From Paenibacillus sp. VTT E-133291 (lineage in GTDB: Bacteria; Bacillota; Bacilli; Paenibacillales; Paenibacillaceae): a stretch of DNA of 42,144 nt. The notes under the pieces are model-generated. The model saw only the letters and a list, made by a program, of their open reading frames with translations. It had not been told where the DNA came from and did not search any database. The stretch lies in NCBI RefSeq assembly GCF_002264395.1, contig NZ_NFVA01000063.1, positions 1-42,144 of the forward strand, in the 5' to 3' direction. Position numbers and translations under genes: made by a program. This document shows, in pieces, positions 18,338-27,038 of this stretch; within the stretch, counting starts at the first letter, position 1, and every line of letters begins with the position of its first letter.

Positions 18338-18388
18338 TCAAAAAATTATGAACTACTTAATTACGTGAGTTCTTTTATAAAGAAGCAT
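18338..18388 (+). pseudogene. 3' remnant of a gene like the one at 27039
   Basis: The frame reads SKNYELLNYVSSFIKKH, nearly the same as the C-terminus PKNYELINYVSSYIKKH of the protein at 27039-27359. The upstream part is gone and the stop codon is lost (it runs on to 18418). The following bases 'ATGGCCAGAATAGGGG' are also shared with the downstream side of the 27039 gene, so gene end and repeat element were copied together. Confidence 0.6.
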
Positions 18389-18432
18389 TTATTAAAAAAC
18401 CAACTCATTAGGGTATGGCCAGAATAGGGGGG

Positions 18433-18620
18433 CGGCAATGGGACTAAGTTCTTGTCCACACAGGACACATGTAAGAGGACAACAACATAGTCCCATATGA
18501 GCTCGCGTCCAGCGCGGGTTTTCTGTTTTATGGGATCAAGTTCTTGTCCTTTGCTCAGGACAAGAACTTGATCCCATTGCCGAAAATGGACAAGAACATG
18601 GTACTATTGCCGATTTGATA
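18433..18620. repeat. Palindromic composite repeat, copy B
   Basis: The left edge CGGCAATGGGACTAAGTTCTTGTCC is an inverted unit. It is followed by a direct unit (GGACAACAACATAGTCCC) and a G+C-rich terminator-like hairpin with a T-rich tail (~18501-18527). Then comes a perfect 21-bp hairpin (arms 18530-18550 and 18557-18577, loop 6) with the same core as copy A. The tandem unit GACAAGAACATGGTACTATT ends in GCCGATTTGAT. Confidence 0.85.
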
Positions 18621-18642
18621 AATGTCTAATTAAATAAGAAAT

Positions 18643-18975
18643 TTATAGGGCGCGTCCGATGAGACGAGGACCGAGAATGCTGCCCAGCAGTAAGCCGATG
18701 CCAAGAAAAAAGGTAATCATCGAGGAATAGACGATATAATTATCCGGACTTAGCTTATACTTCATTGCAAAAATCGGAAGCGCAGCAAACACACCATTTA
18801 CAATCCCAAAGAATAGTTGGCCATCCCGGTAAAATACTTCCTCCTGAAAGAGAGGAGGTGAATGGCTAACCACATTACTCGGCAGCTTCTCTTTTCGATG
18901 TAACAGTATCATAGCAATTATGGCTAAAATATTACATTTGGCAACGAATGTGTTCAAACACTTAATATTCGACAT
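18643..18975 (-). pseudogene. MFS transporter fragment
   Basis: The readable part, 'AIIAMILLHRKEKLPSNVV' followed by 'QLFFGIVNGVFAALPIFAMKYKLSPDNYIVYSSMITFFLGIGLLLGS', looks like the central loop and helices 7-8 of a major-facilitator exporter. Both ends are missing: the frame stops at 'GRAL' close to repeat copy B, and there is no N-terminal half or ribosome-binding site. It is a truncated relic on the minus strand. Confidence 0.55.
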
Positions 18976-18984
18976 TTTCTCTTA

Positions 18985-19014
18985 ATGACACGAACGATCT
19001 TTTGGCAATATAAT
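18985..19014 (+). promoter_or_regulatory. Sigma-A promoter of the toxin gene
   Basis: -35 ATGACA (18985-18990, 5 of 6 match), an 18-base spacer and a perfect -10 TATAAT (19009-19014). Transcription would start near 19021, at the edge of the palindrome that follows. Confidence 0.65.
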
Positions 19015-19020
19015 ACAAAT

Positions 19021-19050
19021 GATCTATTCGAAATCGATTTCGAATAGATC
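19021..19050. promoter_or_regulatory. Perfect 30-bp palindrome at the predicted transcription start
   Basis: GATCTATTCGAAATC followed directly by its exact reverse complement, with no loop. It lies 7 bases after the -10 box and 26 bases before the toxin ATG. The position suits a dimeric repressor's operator or a 5'-UTR hairpin; it lacks a T tract, so it is not a normal terminator. Confidence 0.8.
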
Positions 19051-19076
19051 AAAAATGATTTGACTGGAGGATTTTT

Positions 19077-22000
19077 ATGAATTTTTCAAGGAAAAAAATT
19101 GCAGTTCTTTTAGTCTTAATTCTTCTAAATGCCAACACATTCTCTGCTTTAGCCCAAACGAACATAACAAGCGATACAGTTGGCAAAGGTGAGCAAAAAG
19201 ATGTAAGCGCAAACATTGGTGTACAGTTGAACTCCAACAATCCTAATGTAGACATGAAACGTAAGGTAAAGGAGCTTCTATCCAACAGAACTCACAACTC
19301 TAAACATTATCTTCTCGAAGACGGCAGTTATCAGGCAGAAATCTATAAAGACGATATTCATTATAAAGACGATGCGGGAAACCTCCAAGATATACTGCCT
19401 CGTTTTATGGATGAATCGGAGATTACCAGCTTGAAGACAACCTATTCCAAGGATTTTGCGAGCAAGTTCAAAAGCAAAAGCAAGGAATACGCGCAAGGAA
19501 TTAAAAAAGAGGCAAGTAACTACATAGCCGCTCAGATCCCCTTTAGTGTTGAGATTCCGAAAAAAATAGTAAACGGCTACGGAATTGGTAAGGATGGCAA
19601 TGAAATTCGAATCAAACCGCTAAATGTGTCACAAACGGCATCGGCAGTATTGGACAAAACGACAGGAAGTAAGTTGACCTATCATAATGCTTGGAAGAAC
19701 ACTGATATGGAGTTGATCGTGACCTCAACGGGGATCAAGGAAAACATTATTTTACAGAATCCGGACTCCCCGAAGAAGCTAAGCTTTGAGATTACCCGAA
19801 AGATAACGGACAAGTCTAAGGCAGGTAATCTTAGCCTATTACCGCTTTGGTTAGTAGATAGCAAAGGTGTATACCGCGATGTTGCCGTTAAAGAACGCTA
19901 TGAAGGCTTAAAAACCTATTTGGATGTGGAGTGGGATGCTTCAGGTCTTGAATATCCAGTTACAATCGATCCTTCAGTGGTTGCTCAACCGGAGGGGAAC
20001 GGACTTACTATTGTTAATAGCAGCGGCTTGAATTTTAGCCCATATGACATTCAAATTGGGGGTACGCAAGGTCCTTATGGAAATCCCATAAATGCCCATA
20101 ATGCTAATACGATAAGCTATCTGCTTTATTCTTTGCCACAACTACCTAAGGATATCAAAGTCAAAAGCGCGACACTCTCCCTATATTACATCAGGTATAT
20201 GACAATAAGCGGAGGTAATTCTAATCCTTCACCTATGTTTGATTTCTATCCTTATTATGTCGAGAATGATATCACGCCAGGAGCAACTTATTCATGGGCA
20301 ACCAAACCCTTGCATAGCACAACTATCTCCGGGCAAATGGTCCATTTATCTCTTACTTCCCCAACAAATACGCTTTATGAATCGGATGTTACCCAATTAG
20401 TTAAAACTGCTTATGATAAACCTAAGAACAAGCTGACCATCGCATTGGCTTCCTATAATCACAACATATATCAAAGCGACCTCAGAGTATTTCTAGGCAA
20501 CGGTTATATAACAAACAAGCCTTCCAAAATAACAATTAATTATGATACAGACACAGAACCTCCAAGCGCTCCAACTGAGTTAATATCAGAAAGTTTCGAT
20601 AATACCAACGTATACTTATCCTGGACTTCATCGACAGACAATATTGGTGTAAAACAATATAACATATACAATGGTGAGACGTTAATTGGATCGACTTCAA
20701 ATACGAATTACTTAGTTTCAAATATTAGTAAACCATCTATCTATAAATTCAAAGTAAAAGCAGTTGATGCAGCAAATAATATATCGGCTGCAAGTAATAT
20801 CAGTACTATAGATTTTAGTGATATTACTCCTCCTTCTGTGCCCACAAACTTAATTTTTAAGGACGTTAAGTTAAATAGTGTTACATTAAGTTGGTCACCA
20901 TCAATTGATACTTCAGGAATCAGTAAATATATTATTCGTGATCAAAGTACAAACAAAGAATATTTGTCAACAGAAACTACGTACACTATCAATGATTTAA
21001 ATAGTTCTTCGACTTATTCGTACTCAATAACTGCGGTCGATCTTCTAGGGAATAATTCGCAAGTTAGTCAAGCGATTCAAGTTACTACTGATGGATATAT
21101 TAATAAGAATTTAGAGGTTAAAGTAGATGGACTATTTACCAATGAAGGTGATTATAATGCAAGGACTTATCGGAATAATAAAACTTATTTGAATATTTCT
21201 GGTTTGTCTGGTGACAACAATGGATTATTGGAAGGCATTGATTATAAAAAAGAAGGTATGGATTACTGGTATTCTACAAGCTACTTATTGCAACGAATGG
21301 ATGTAACAGAAACATCTAATAAAGTATTACTTACTCCTAAATCAGTTGCTTCTATGAAGAAAGCACAATTATCAAGTGTATCGGAAAGTGTTTATGATTC
21401 AACGAGTACCTTGTCAGTATCAGAGAATGTTTATGGTTTGAGAGGCATATCCAATTATGATTTTGATGGTAAGCTCGGGGAGTTATATGATTATCTTTAT
21501 ACTCATCCCGAGTCTAATGGGAATGAAATAAACGAATTTATTAAATCCTTAAGAGCAAGTGTTAATAATAATTTAAAGATTAATGAAAGAATTAATGAGT
21601 CCACACTACAAACTAGCACATCTAGTGCAACTAGTGCTACAGAAGATAGTGGTTACGATCCTGGGGGTTTGAATCCCCAAGAGTTGGCATTAAAGGGGGA
21701 AAATTTAAACAAAGCATTTTGGTCTTTGGCTGTAGGTGCTGTAGCATTAGCTCGTGCAGAAAATCTGTTTGACACAAGTGAATTAAGTAATGGAAATGGC
21801 GATGCATTTAGGCACGCTTATTGGGGTGCGCTGATGGTCGCTAATCCTGAAGTTGGCTATAATTGGGCTGGAAGATGGGGAACTGCGCATGAAGAGGGTG
21901 AACCTAATAATCCAGCAGATCAGAAAGTAATGGATTTATATAATAACTTTGCAGGAAGATCGATAGGTCTTTTATATATTTCTAAATTAAATGGTCGAAA

Positions 22001-23645
22001 ACTTCCGGATAGTTGGATGGATGATTTGAGGCGAGAAGTTTTAATCGCATTAGAAAATGGTGAATTAAAAAGAATAGATAATGAGCAAGTTTTTACATCG
22101 CTATCTGAAGTTTCAACATTTAATTCCTTAAGTGCGATAAGCCCTATGGCTGCAACATCTAATCCATACAATAATATTGAATTATCTGCGAAGCATATGA
22201 AAACAGATACAACTGGAAAAAAGACGTCAACTCAACAAGCTCCAGCAGGCTGGGTACACATTAGAACGTACCTATCAATCAATAAATTTAAAAATGGTTG
22301 GGGGCAAGTTCAATTTGTTGGAAACAATCAGCTTACTATAAGAGCCTGGATTAATGATACGTTCAAAGGTAAAACCTATGAGGACATCACAGTACCTATG
22401 GATATGACTTTATATAAAGAGGGCTATTTTGCAACCCCACAGAGTATTAAGAACGCATTAGCGAAATACTTTGAAAGAAAGAAGAATAATGGGATTTATG
22501 TAAGACAATGGGGAGCGGAATCGACAGGTATCTTTTATAAAGTAGATGGTATGTCGCAATTTAACGTTTTTGGTGGAAATAGAAGTGGTAGTTGGGTTGA
22601 CATTAATACTTTTATAAATTCCATGGGCCCTTTATGGGAAACCGAATATCTTGCTTATACAAATTCAGATGCATTAAGAGATCTTCAGAAAAGCCTTGAT
22701 TTAATTTCTGTTTTCCCAGTAGTTGGTATTGTTGCTGGAAGTGGAAATATAATAATTAGTTTCGTAACAGGAAGTACAAAAGATGCTGTTCTTTCGGCTG
22801 GTTTTACAGCAGCAGGTCCGGTTATTGGGAAATTTACCAACTATGCAGGAAGCGCTGTATTAAGAGTTTATAACTCAACTCAAGTGAAAACAATTCTACA
22901 AAATGCCGGAAGTTCAATAAGTAATCTAAAGTCAGCCATAAAAAATACGTCTAGTAACTTGAATTCGCTAATTACCAATGTTTATTCGGGGTATAACGGA
23001 AGAATAGAACTTGAGTTTGCTGACATAGGCCGGATGAATTTTAATCAAGCTCAACTGATTGAAGGAACTAATGAAGTTGCACAGGCTAGATATAAATTCT
23101 TTCTAGAGTCCAAATGGGCTGAGACAGCTGCCGAAATCGATACAACATTTGAGAACGCGATGACTGGGGATCATTATAAGAAGAGTGGTAGAATTAAAGT
23201 GTTAACCGAGAATGCTTATTATAGAAAAAACGGTTATACTTATACTACTGATAACAAGGGTAGGATTAATAGGGTTGAAGGCAGCCTTGTTTTAAATTCA
23301 GCGACTAGAAACGAATATGCTCAAGGTATAGCAGGTAGACAAGATCGCATTAGAGACTTACAAAATCCAGATGTTGGTGGACATTTAATAGCATCTTCAT
23401 TTAATGGATCTGGAGATTTAGATAATTTGGTTGCTATGAACGCTCAAATTAATGGATCTGGCGGGAAATGGTATCAAATGGAGGAAGTGTGGAGAAACGC
23501 GCTTCAAAATCACAAAAGTGTAAATGTTAAGATAGAACCAGTATATTCTGGAGTGTCACAAAGACCATCTTCTTTTAATGTGAAATACACTATTAACAAT
23601 GGCGAACCTGAAATTGTAACTATATTAAATCAAGTTGGAGGTTAA
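19077..23645 (+). CDS. Polymorphic toxin with C-terminal DNA/RNA non-specific endonuclease
   Basis: 1522 residues; signal peptide (~1-27); GGAGG site 6 bases before the ATG. Residues ~30-300 form a long exported N-terminal region. Residues ~300-490 look like a DNRLRE carbohydrate-binding-type domain ('KSATLSLYYIRYMT...LYESDVTQLVKTAY'). Two fibronectin type III domains begin at ~492 and ~583. A DUF6973-like module lies at ~868-990 ('GNGDAFRHAYWGALM...GTAHEEGE'). A hydrophobic pretoxin segment follows (~1208-1255), then a C-terminal nuclease (~1385-1522) with 'DVGGHLIASSFNGSGDLDNLVAMNAQIN', the GHLIA/N-L-V signature of the Endonuclease_NS_2 family found in YeeF-type toxins. The DNA becomes visibly AT-richer from the Fn3 part onward, as expected for a toxin tip swapped by recombination. 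The immunity gene follows directly. Confidence 0.85.
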   Translation: MNFSRKKIAVLLVLILLNANTFSALAQTNITSDTVGKGEQKDVSANIGVQLNSNNPNVDMKRKVKELLSNRTHNSKHYLLEDGSYQAEIYKDDIHYKDDAGNLQDILPRFMDESEITSLKTTYSKDFASKFKSKSKEYAQGIKKEASNYIAAQIPFSVEIPKKIVNGYGIGKDGNEIRIKPLNVSQTASAVLDKTTGSKLTYHNAWKNTDMELIVTSTGIKENIILQNPDSPKKLSFEITRKITDKSKAGNLSLLPLWLVDSKGVYRDVAVKERYEGLKTYLDVEWDASGLEYPVTIDPSVVAQPEGNGLTIVNSSGLNFSPYDIQIGGTQGPYGNPINAHNANTISYLLYSLPQLPKDIKVKSATLSLYYIRYMTISGGNSNPSPMFDFYPYYVENDITPGATYSWATKPLHSTTISGQMVHLSLTSPTNTLYESDVTQLVKTAYDKPKNKLTIALASYNHNIYQSDLRVFLGNGYITNKPSKITINYDTDTEPPSAPTELISESFDNTNVYLSWTSSTDNIGVKQYNIYNGETLIGSTSNTNYLVSNISKPSIYKFKVKAVDAANNISAASNISTIDFSDITPPSVPTNLIFKDVKLNSVTLSWSPSIDTSGISKYIIRDQSTNKEYLSTETTYTINDLNSSSTYSYSITAVDLLGNNSQVSQAIQVTTDGYINKNLEVKVDGLFTNEGDYNARTYRNNKTYLNISGLSGDNNGLLEGIDYKKEGMDYWYSTSYLLQRMDVTETSNKVLLTPKSVASMKKAQLSSVSESVYDSTSTLSVSENVYGLRGISNYDFDGKLGELYDYLYTHPESNGNEINEFIKSLRASVNNNLKINERINESTLQTSTSSATSATEDSGYDPGGLNPQELALKGENLNKAFWSLAVGAVALARAENLFDTSELSNGNGDAFRHAYWGALMVANPEVGYNWAGRWGTAHEEGEPNNPADQKVMDLYNNFAGRSIGLLYISKLNGRKLPDSWMDDLRREVLIALENGELKRIDNEQVFTSLSEVSTFNSLSAISPMAATSNPYNNIELSAKHMKTDTTGKKTSTQQAPAGWVHIRTYLSINKFKNGWGQVQFVGNNQLTIRAWINDTFKGKTYEDITVPMDMTLYKEGYFATPQSIKNALAKYFERKKNNGIYVRQWGAESTGIFYKVDGMSQFNVFGGNRSGSWVDINTFINSMGPLWETEYLAYTNSDALRDLQKSLDLISVFPVVGIVAGSGNIIISFVTGSTKDAVLSAGFTAAGPVIGKFTNYAGSAVLRVYNSTQVKTILQNAGSSISNLKSAIKNTSSNLNSLITNVYSGYNGRIELEFADIGRMNFNQAQLIEGTNEVAQARYKFFLESKWAETAAEIDTTFENAMTGDHYKKSGRIKVLTENAYYRKNGYTYTTDNKGRINRVEGSLVLNSATRNEYAQGIAGRQDRIRDLQNPDVGGHLIASSFNGSGDLDNLVAMNAQINGSGGKWYQMEEVWRNALQNHKSVNVKIEPVYSGVSQRPSSFNVKYTINNGEPEIVTILNQVGG

Positions 23646-23646
23646 C

Positions 23647-24117
23647 ATGTCAGTGAAAAAAACGGAAGAACTATATCAACTTATCGGAAATAAGCTAATA
23701 GGAATAATCCCTGATGAGTGGAGTAAGATTTATCTTTACGCAGAAATATTACCTGGTTCAAGAATTATCTATTTTTACTTCGAATCAACTACAAAAAAGG
23801 AGCTAATTTATAGTCATAGTATCCCTAAAGTTTATGGAGTAGATGAACTTATATATGATCGGTTATGTAGGGAGTTACAAGAATATTTCGTTGAATTAAA
23901 TGAGGGTTCTAGAAGCACACTTGATCAAGCTTGGACAAATCTGACGATGTATTTGGATTCTTCAGGTAAGTTTAATATCGATTATAATTATGATGAGGTT
24001 GTTTTCAATCCTTCTAAACAACGAACGATCTGGAAATATAAAGTTCTAGGATTACTTCCTACAGATGCATTTCACCAATCGTACTTAGATGAATATCTAA
24101 AACAAAAGATTGATTAA
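23647..24117 (+). CDS. YezG-family immunity protein
   Basis: 156 residues from the ATG at 23647. Its ribosome-binding site GGAGG lies inside the last codons of the toxin gene, and the start is one base after the toxin stop (23643-23645), so the pair is co-translated. 'LYQLIGNKLIGIIPDEWSKIYLYAEILPGS', 'WTNLTMYLDSSGKFNIDYNYDEV' and the final 'WKYKVLGLLPTDAF...YLDEYL' match the YezG/DUF600 immunity family, which neutralises YeeF-type nuclease toxins in the cytoplasm. An upstream in-frame start at 23635 is rejected because it lies before that site. Confidence 0.88.
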   Translation: MSVKKTEELYQLIGNKLIGIIPDEWSKIYLYAEILPGSRIIYFYFESTTKKELIYSHSIPKVYGVDELIYDRLCRELQEYFVELNEGSRSTLDQAWTNLTMYLDSSGKFNIDYNYDEVVFNPSKQRTIWKYKVLGLLPTDAFHQSYLDEYLKQKID

Positions 24118-24126
24118 TTCTCTTGC

Positions 24127-24170
24127 GGTGTCCCGAAAGCCATTATATGGTTGTTTGGGGCACCTTTCGT
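24127..24170 (+). terminator. Rho-independent terminator of the toxin-immunity operon
   Basis: An 8-bp stem with one G-U pair (GGTGTCCC 24127-24134 / GGGGCACC 24157-24164), a 22-base loop and a T-rich tail. The loop is large, so efficiency is uncertain. Confidence 0.6.
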
Positions 24171-24244
24171 TATTTTTATAAGATTTATGTAAACACTAAG
24201 ACCGTGCACATCCTCACAGAGACCGAATTAGGGATCCGAATACA

Positions 24245-24361
24245 ATGCTGCTAAACAACCACTCTTCTGAGAGTTTCTCATTTATTCTGCCTCTTCAGTA
24301 TGCACTAAGAAACAAGGCCTTAAAGGATTATGTAGATTCCTTTGTAAAAAAACATGACTAA
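24245..24361 (+). pseudogene. 3' remnant of a gene related to the one at 27039
   Basis: The frame ends 'LRNKALKDYVDSFVKKHD' plus a stop, comparable to 'PKNYELINYVSSYIKKHDY' at 27300-27359. The upstream part (MLLNNHSSESFSF...) is not similar. As at the other two sites it is followed by a terminator and then by the palindromic repeat. Confidence 0.45.
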
Positions 24362-24403
24362 ACTCCAACCAAATTGCTGTAAGAACACTATTTAACGACT
24401 GTA

Positions 24404-24433
24404 AACAACCGTGATTAACCGGTTGTTTTTTTG
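24404..24433 (+). terminator. Rho-independent terminator
   Basis: An 8-bp stem AACAACCG/CGGTTGTT (24404-24411 / 24420-24427) with an 8-base loop and seven T. It follows the remnant that ends at 24361. Confidence 0.8.
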
Positions 24434-24450
24434 CATTAGAAGGGGGGATT

Positions 24451-24565
24451 CGGCAAAGGAACCAAGTTCTTGTCCTACAAGGGACTATGTTCTTGTTGTA
24501 GGTGGACAAGAACATAGTCCCTTTTCCGAAATTGGACAACAACATGTTACTATTGCCGATTTGAT
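24451..24565. repeat. Palindromic composite repeat, copy C
   Basis: The left edge CGGCAAAGGAACCAAGTTCTTGTCC is followed by a perfect 18-bp hairpin (arms 24479-24496 and 24506-24523, GGGACTATGTTCTTGT, loop 9) and the tandem unit GACAACAACATGTTACTATTGCCGATTTGAT in two parts. It is shorter than copies A, B and D: the terminator-like hairpin lies outside, to the left. Arm sequence differs from A and B yet pairs perfectly. Confidence 0.85.
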
Positions 24566-24578
24566 GATTATCTAATGT

Positions 24579-24725
24579 ATGTCTTACACCGACTTGACGC
24601 AGGCCACAGGAGTCGAATGCTCGCCTATACTCGCGTTCGGAAACAAGGAAGCGTTGTTCAGCCAAGTGCTGGAGCTGCCGACCTCGCGGGAGGTAGCCGC
24701 ACACTTTCTCCTTAGTGAAGCTTAA
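24579..24725 (+). pseudogene. TetR-family regulator fragment
   Basis: A 48-residue frame: 'SYTDLTQATGVECSPILAFGNKEALFSQVLELPTSREVA'. This is the helix-turn-helix of TetR regulators (expected 'TGVSRPSLYAAFGNKEALF..vL') with changes and an internal deletion between 'LFSQVLE' and 'PTSREVA'. The effector domain is missing. It begins just after repeat copy C. Confidence 0.65.
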
Positions 24726-24789
24726 TTGAATACTCTTTACTCGTATGGCAGGGGGCTAGGTGTCCAAAAACACCTTGGCTGTCTCAGAC

Positions 24790-25748
24790 GAGGCGAACCG
24801 ATTCGACATTTCCAGATCAATGCTTACACAGACAAAGAAGCGTCACTCACTCCGGCAGCCGTGACCTCTGGACTGCTGCTGACGGCACCACTACTTATAG
24901 TGTGAAGATCCAAGCAACGGCAGGCAAGGAAGCAGGAGCTGCCATCGTCAAGTTGGATTCCACTGTAATCAGTGATCTGGTCCGCAAGGTCAAGCAAGCC
25001 GAAGCCGCCAGGGCAGAGCTGAAGCTGAATACAGGCATTGCTGCTATTACCTTTACGTCCAACGCAGTAGCTGCTATTGGAAATGCAGCAGAGGATAGCA
25101 CAATCCTTGCTTCATTAAGCTTGCCGGACAAAGCCCGGAGCAAGCTTGGAGACAGACCGGTTGTAAACTTCTCTGTAACAGCCGGAAATGCTGAAATTAC
25201 AGCATTCAACGGTGAAATAGTTAAGATCAGTGTACCTTATACGCCAAAAGCAAATGAAAAGTCAAAAGCCATTGTGGTGTATTATAGCGATCAGACAGGA
25301 AACCTTCAGTTGGTTAACGGGGGCTACGATGCAGCAGCCGAAAAGGTTAACTTCCAGACCTCCCATTTTTCAAATTATGCTTTAGGGTATAACGAAATCA
25401 AATTCAATGATGTTGCACCGGGCAACTGGTATTGAGGTGCCGTTGACTACTTGGCGGCGAGAGAGGTGGTAAAGGGGGTAAGCAGCTATGTGTTTGCACC
25501 TGAGGCCCAGGTGAAGCGGGCTGACTTTCTGTATAATATCATGAAGCAGTTGAACCGGCTGCCGGATGGCAGCAACGGTCAGAGCTACGACAGCTTCAAA
25601 GATGTCAGTGCGGTAGCCTGATATGCCCGGACAGCAATGAAGCAGTTTGTAGAAGCGGGAATACTCACGGGCTTGGTAAGGAGCTGAGCCCAAGGGCTGC
25701 CGCACCCGGGAAGAGGCAGCACAGATTGTATATAATTGCATTAAATAA
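24790..25748 (+). pseudogene. Broken S-layer-homology protein, C-terminal part
   Basis: The pieces are in order but need several corrections. 'FQINAYTDKEASLTPAAVTSG' changes frame near 24866 into 'TAADGTTTYSVKIQATAGKEAG'. A long good stretch follows to 'IKFNDVAPGNWY', where a TGA (25433) interrupts an SLH domain. It continues 'GAVDYLAAREVVKG...DVSAVA', then a second TGA (25619), 'YARTAMKQFVEAGILTGL', another frame change, and ends 'REEAAQIVYNCIK' at 25748. SLH domains bind pyruvylated wall polymers. With two stops and at least two frameshifts it is a pseudogene; the N-terminus is missing. Confidence 0.8.
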
Positions 25749-25755
25749 CAAGCTG

Positions 25756-25794
25756 AATAGCCGTCCGCCAGGAATCTGCTGGCGGACGGCTATT
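25756..25794 (+). terminator. Strong hairpin after the S-layer pseudogene
   Basis: A 15-bp perfect stem AATAGCCGTCCGCCA (25756-25770 / 25780-25794) with a 9-base loop. It is followed only by TGTGTG, so the T tract is poor, but placement 8 bases after the stop codon suggests the former terminator. Confidence 0.7.
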
Positions 25795-26088
25795 TGTGTG
25801 AGTAGATCAGAATAGACCCGGACGTAAAACCAATCCTTTTATGAGTATGACAATGCCGGAAACCGGACTAAGATGATTGCCCCTTTTCCATTTATGGAAC
25901 GAATCAGTTAAAGAGGGTGCCCCGAAACGGGAAGCAAACCCAAAAACATAGGACAATTATTCCTGCTAAGTTATATAATATAAGAGGAAAGTAATATGCT
26001 GCTTTTGCTACCTGCGACCTATTCTTGAAATGTCTTAGCAAAATTGGTAGATGCTTTACTATTAATAATTAAGCGGGGATAAGGCTAT
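25795..26088. other. Intergenic region upstream of a secreted protein gene
   Basis: No gene or clear promoter was found. The end (GGGGATAAGG, before 26089) is the ribosome-binding site of the next gene. Confidence 0.4.
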
Positions 26089-26919
26089 ATGAAACGAAAG
26101 AGTTGGATTTATTCGCTAATGCTAGCAATTATAGTATCGGTTGTATTCGGGGTTGGCAGTATTTATGCGGCTGCACGGAACATCACCGACATTGTCAAAG
26201 TGACCAAACCTGCTGAGATAAAAGTTGGGGAGTGGAAATCATACGAAATAGCCATCACTGACTGGACCGATGCAGACGTTACGGAACATGACTTCACTCC
26301 AATCTCTTCAGATGAGAATGTTGTCAAGGTCGTACGAAAAACGCAATGGGTTTCTGAACTTCATGCAATAAATAAAGGGAATGCTACCTTAACTGTCAAT
26401 ATTGGAGAAAAGTTTGAACCTTATGTATTCAATGTTCAAGTGGTGGATGATTATACAGTCATTCCTGAACCAACTAAGCCGGTAGTTATAAAGGAACCTA
26501 CACACGAAGAAATTATGTTACAGGATCTTGAAGATTACATTGAGCAGTTGCAGCCATTAGGAAGCTATGAAAAGAAAGCCATAACTACGTTAAATCAAAA
26601 TAGACTCCTGAACGATTCAACAAGAAAAACACTCTTTCTTACTTTAAACAATACTGTATTGCCCAATTATACTAAATTTGTATCCGGGTTGAAAAACCTC
26701 AAAGCTAATAATGTAGAGTTGAAAGAAATACATACCTACTATCTGGCAGGAGCAAAACTCCAGTTGGAAGGGTTCACTATAATGCGGGACAGCTTGAAGA
26801 CGACCAAAATAAATTGGTCCAAATTCAATGCAGGTGAAAAGAAGGGGGCAGAAGGAATTAAGCAATTGAACAAATCCGAAATGCTTCTTGACAAGTATGC
26901 AATTAAATATGTCAAATAA
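26089..26919 (+). CDS. Secreted protein of unknown function with a BIG2-like domain
   Basis: 276 residues; signal peptide (~1-29, 'MKRKSWIYSLMLAIIVSVVFGVGSIYAAA' region). Residues ~32-125 look like an all-beta bacterial Ig-like domain ('PAEIKVGEWKSYEI...ISSDENVVKVVRK...NKGNATLTVNIGE'). After a Pro-rich linker (~128-140), residues ~142-276 are helical and Lys-rich, without a recognised family. Own ribosome-binding site and own terminator at 26931 make it a single-gene unit. Low similarity to anything I recognise; an exported or wall-associated protein is all that can be supported. Confidence 0.7.
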   Translation: MKRKSWIYSLMLAIIVSVVFGVGSIYAAARNITDIVKVTKPAEIKVGEWKSYEIAITDWTDADVTEHDFTPISSDENVVKVVRKTQWVSELHAINKGNATLTVNIGEKFEPYVFNVQVVDDYTVIPEPTKPVVIKEPTHEEIMLQDLEDYIEQLQPLGSYEKKAITTLNQNRLLNDSTRKTLFLTLNNTVLPNYTKFVSGLKNLKANNVELKEIHTYYLAGAKLQLEGFTIMRDSLKTTKINWSKFNAGEKKGAEGIKQLNKSEMLLDKYAIKYVK

Positions 26920-26930
26920 ATAAAATAATA

Positions 26931-26978
26931 AACAGAACCCTTAAAGTGCTTTAAGTTAAGGGTTCTGTTATTTTTTTT
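26931..26978 (+). terminator. Rho-independent terminator
   Basis: A 14-bp perfect stem (AACAGAACCCTTAA, 26931-26944 / 26956-26969), an 11-base loop and a run of eight T. Confidence 0.92.
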
Positions 26979-27038
26979 GAGGGGCCTGTGCCAAATATAT
27001 AGACCATTAAGGCATGCCGGCAGGGAGCTGGGGCACGA

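Noticed and set aside
24282..24704. 140-codon minus-strand frame across repeat copy C
   Set aside because: It runs through the palindromic repeat and the antisense of the TetR relic; the shared 'VPCRTRT' peptide with the frame at 27420 only reflects the repeat.
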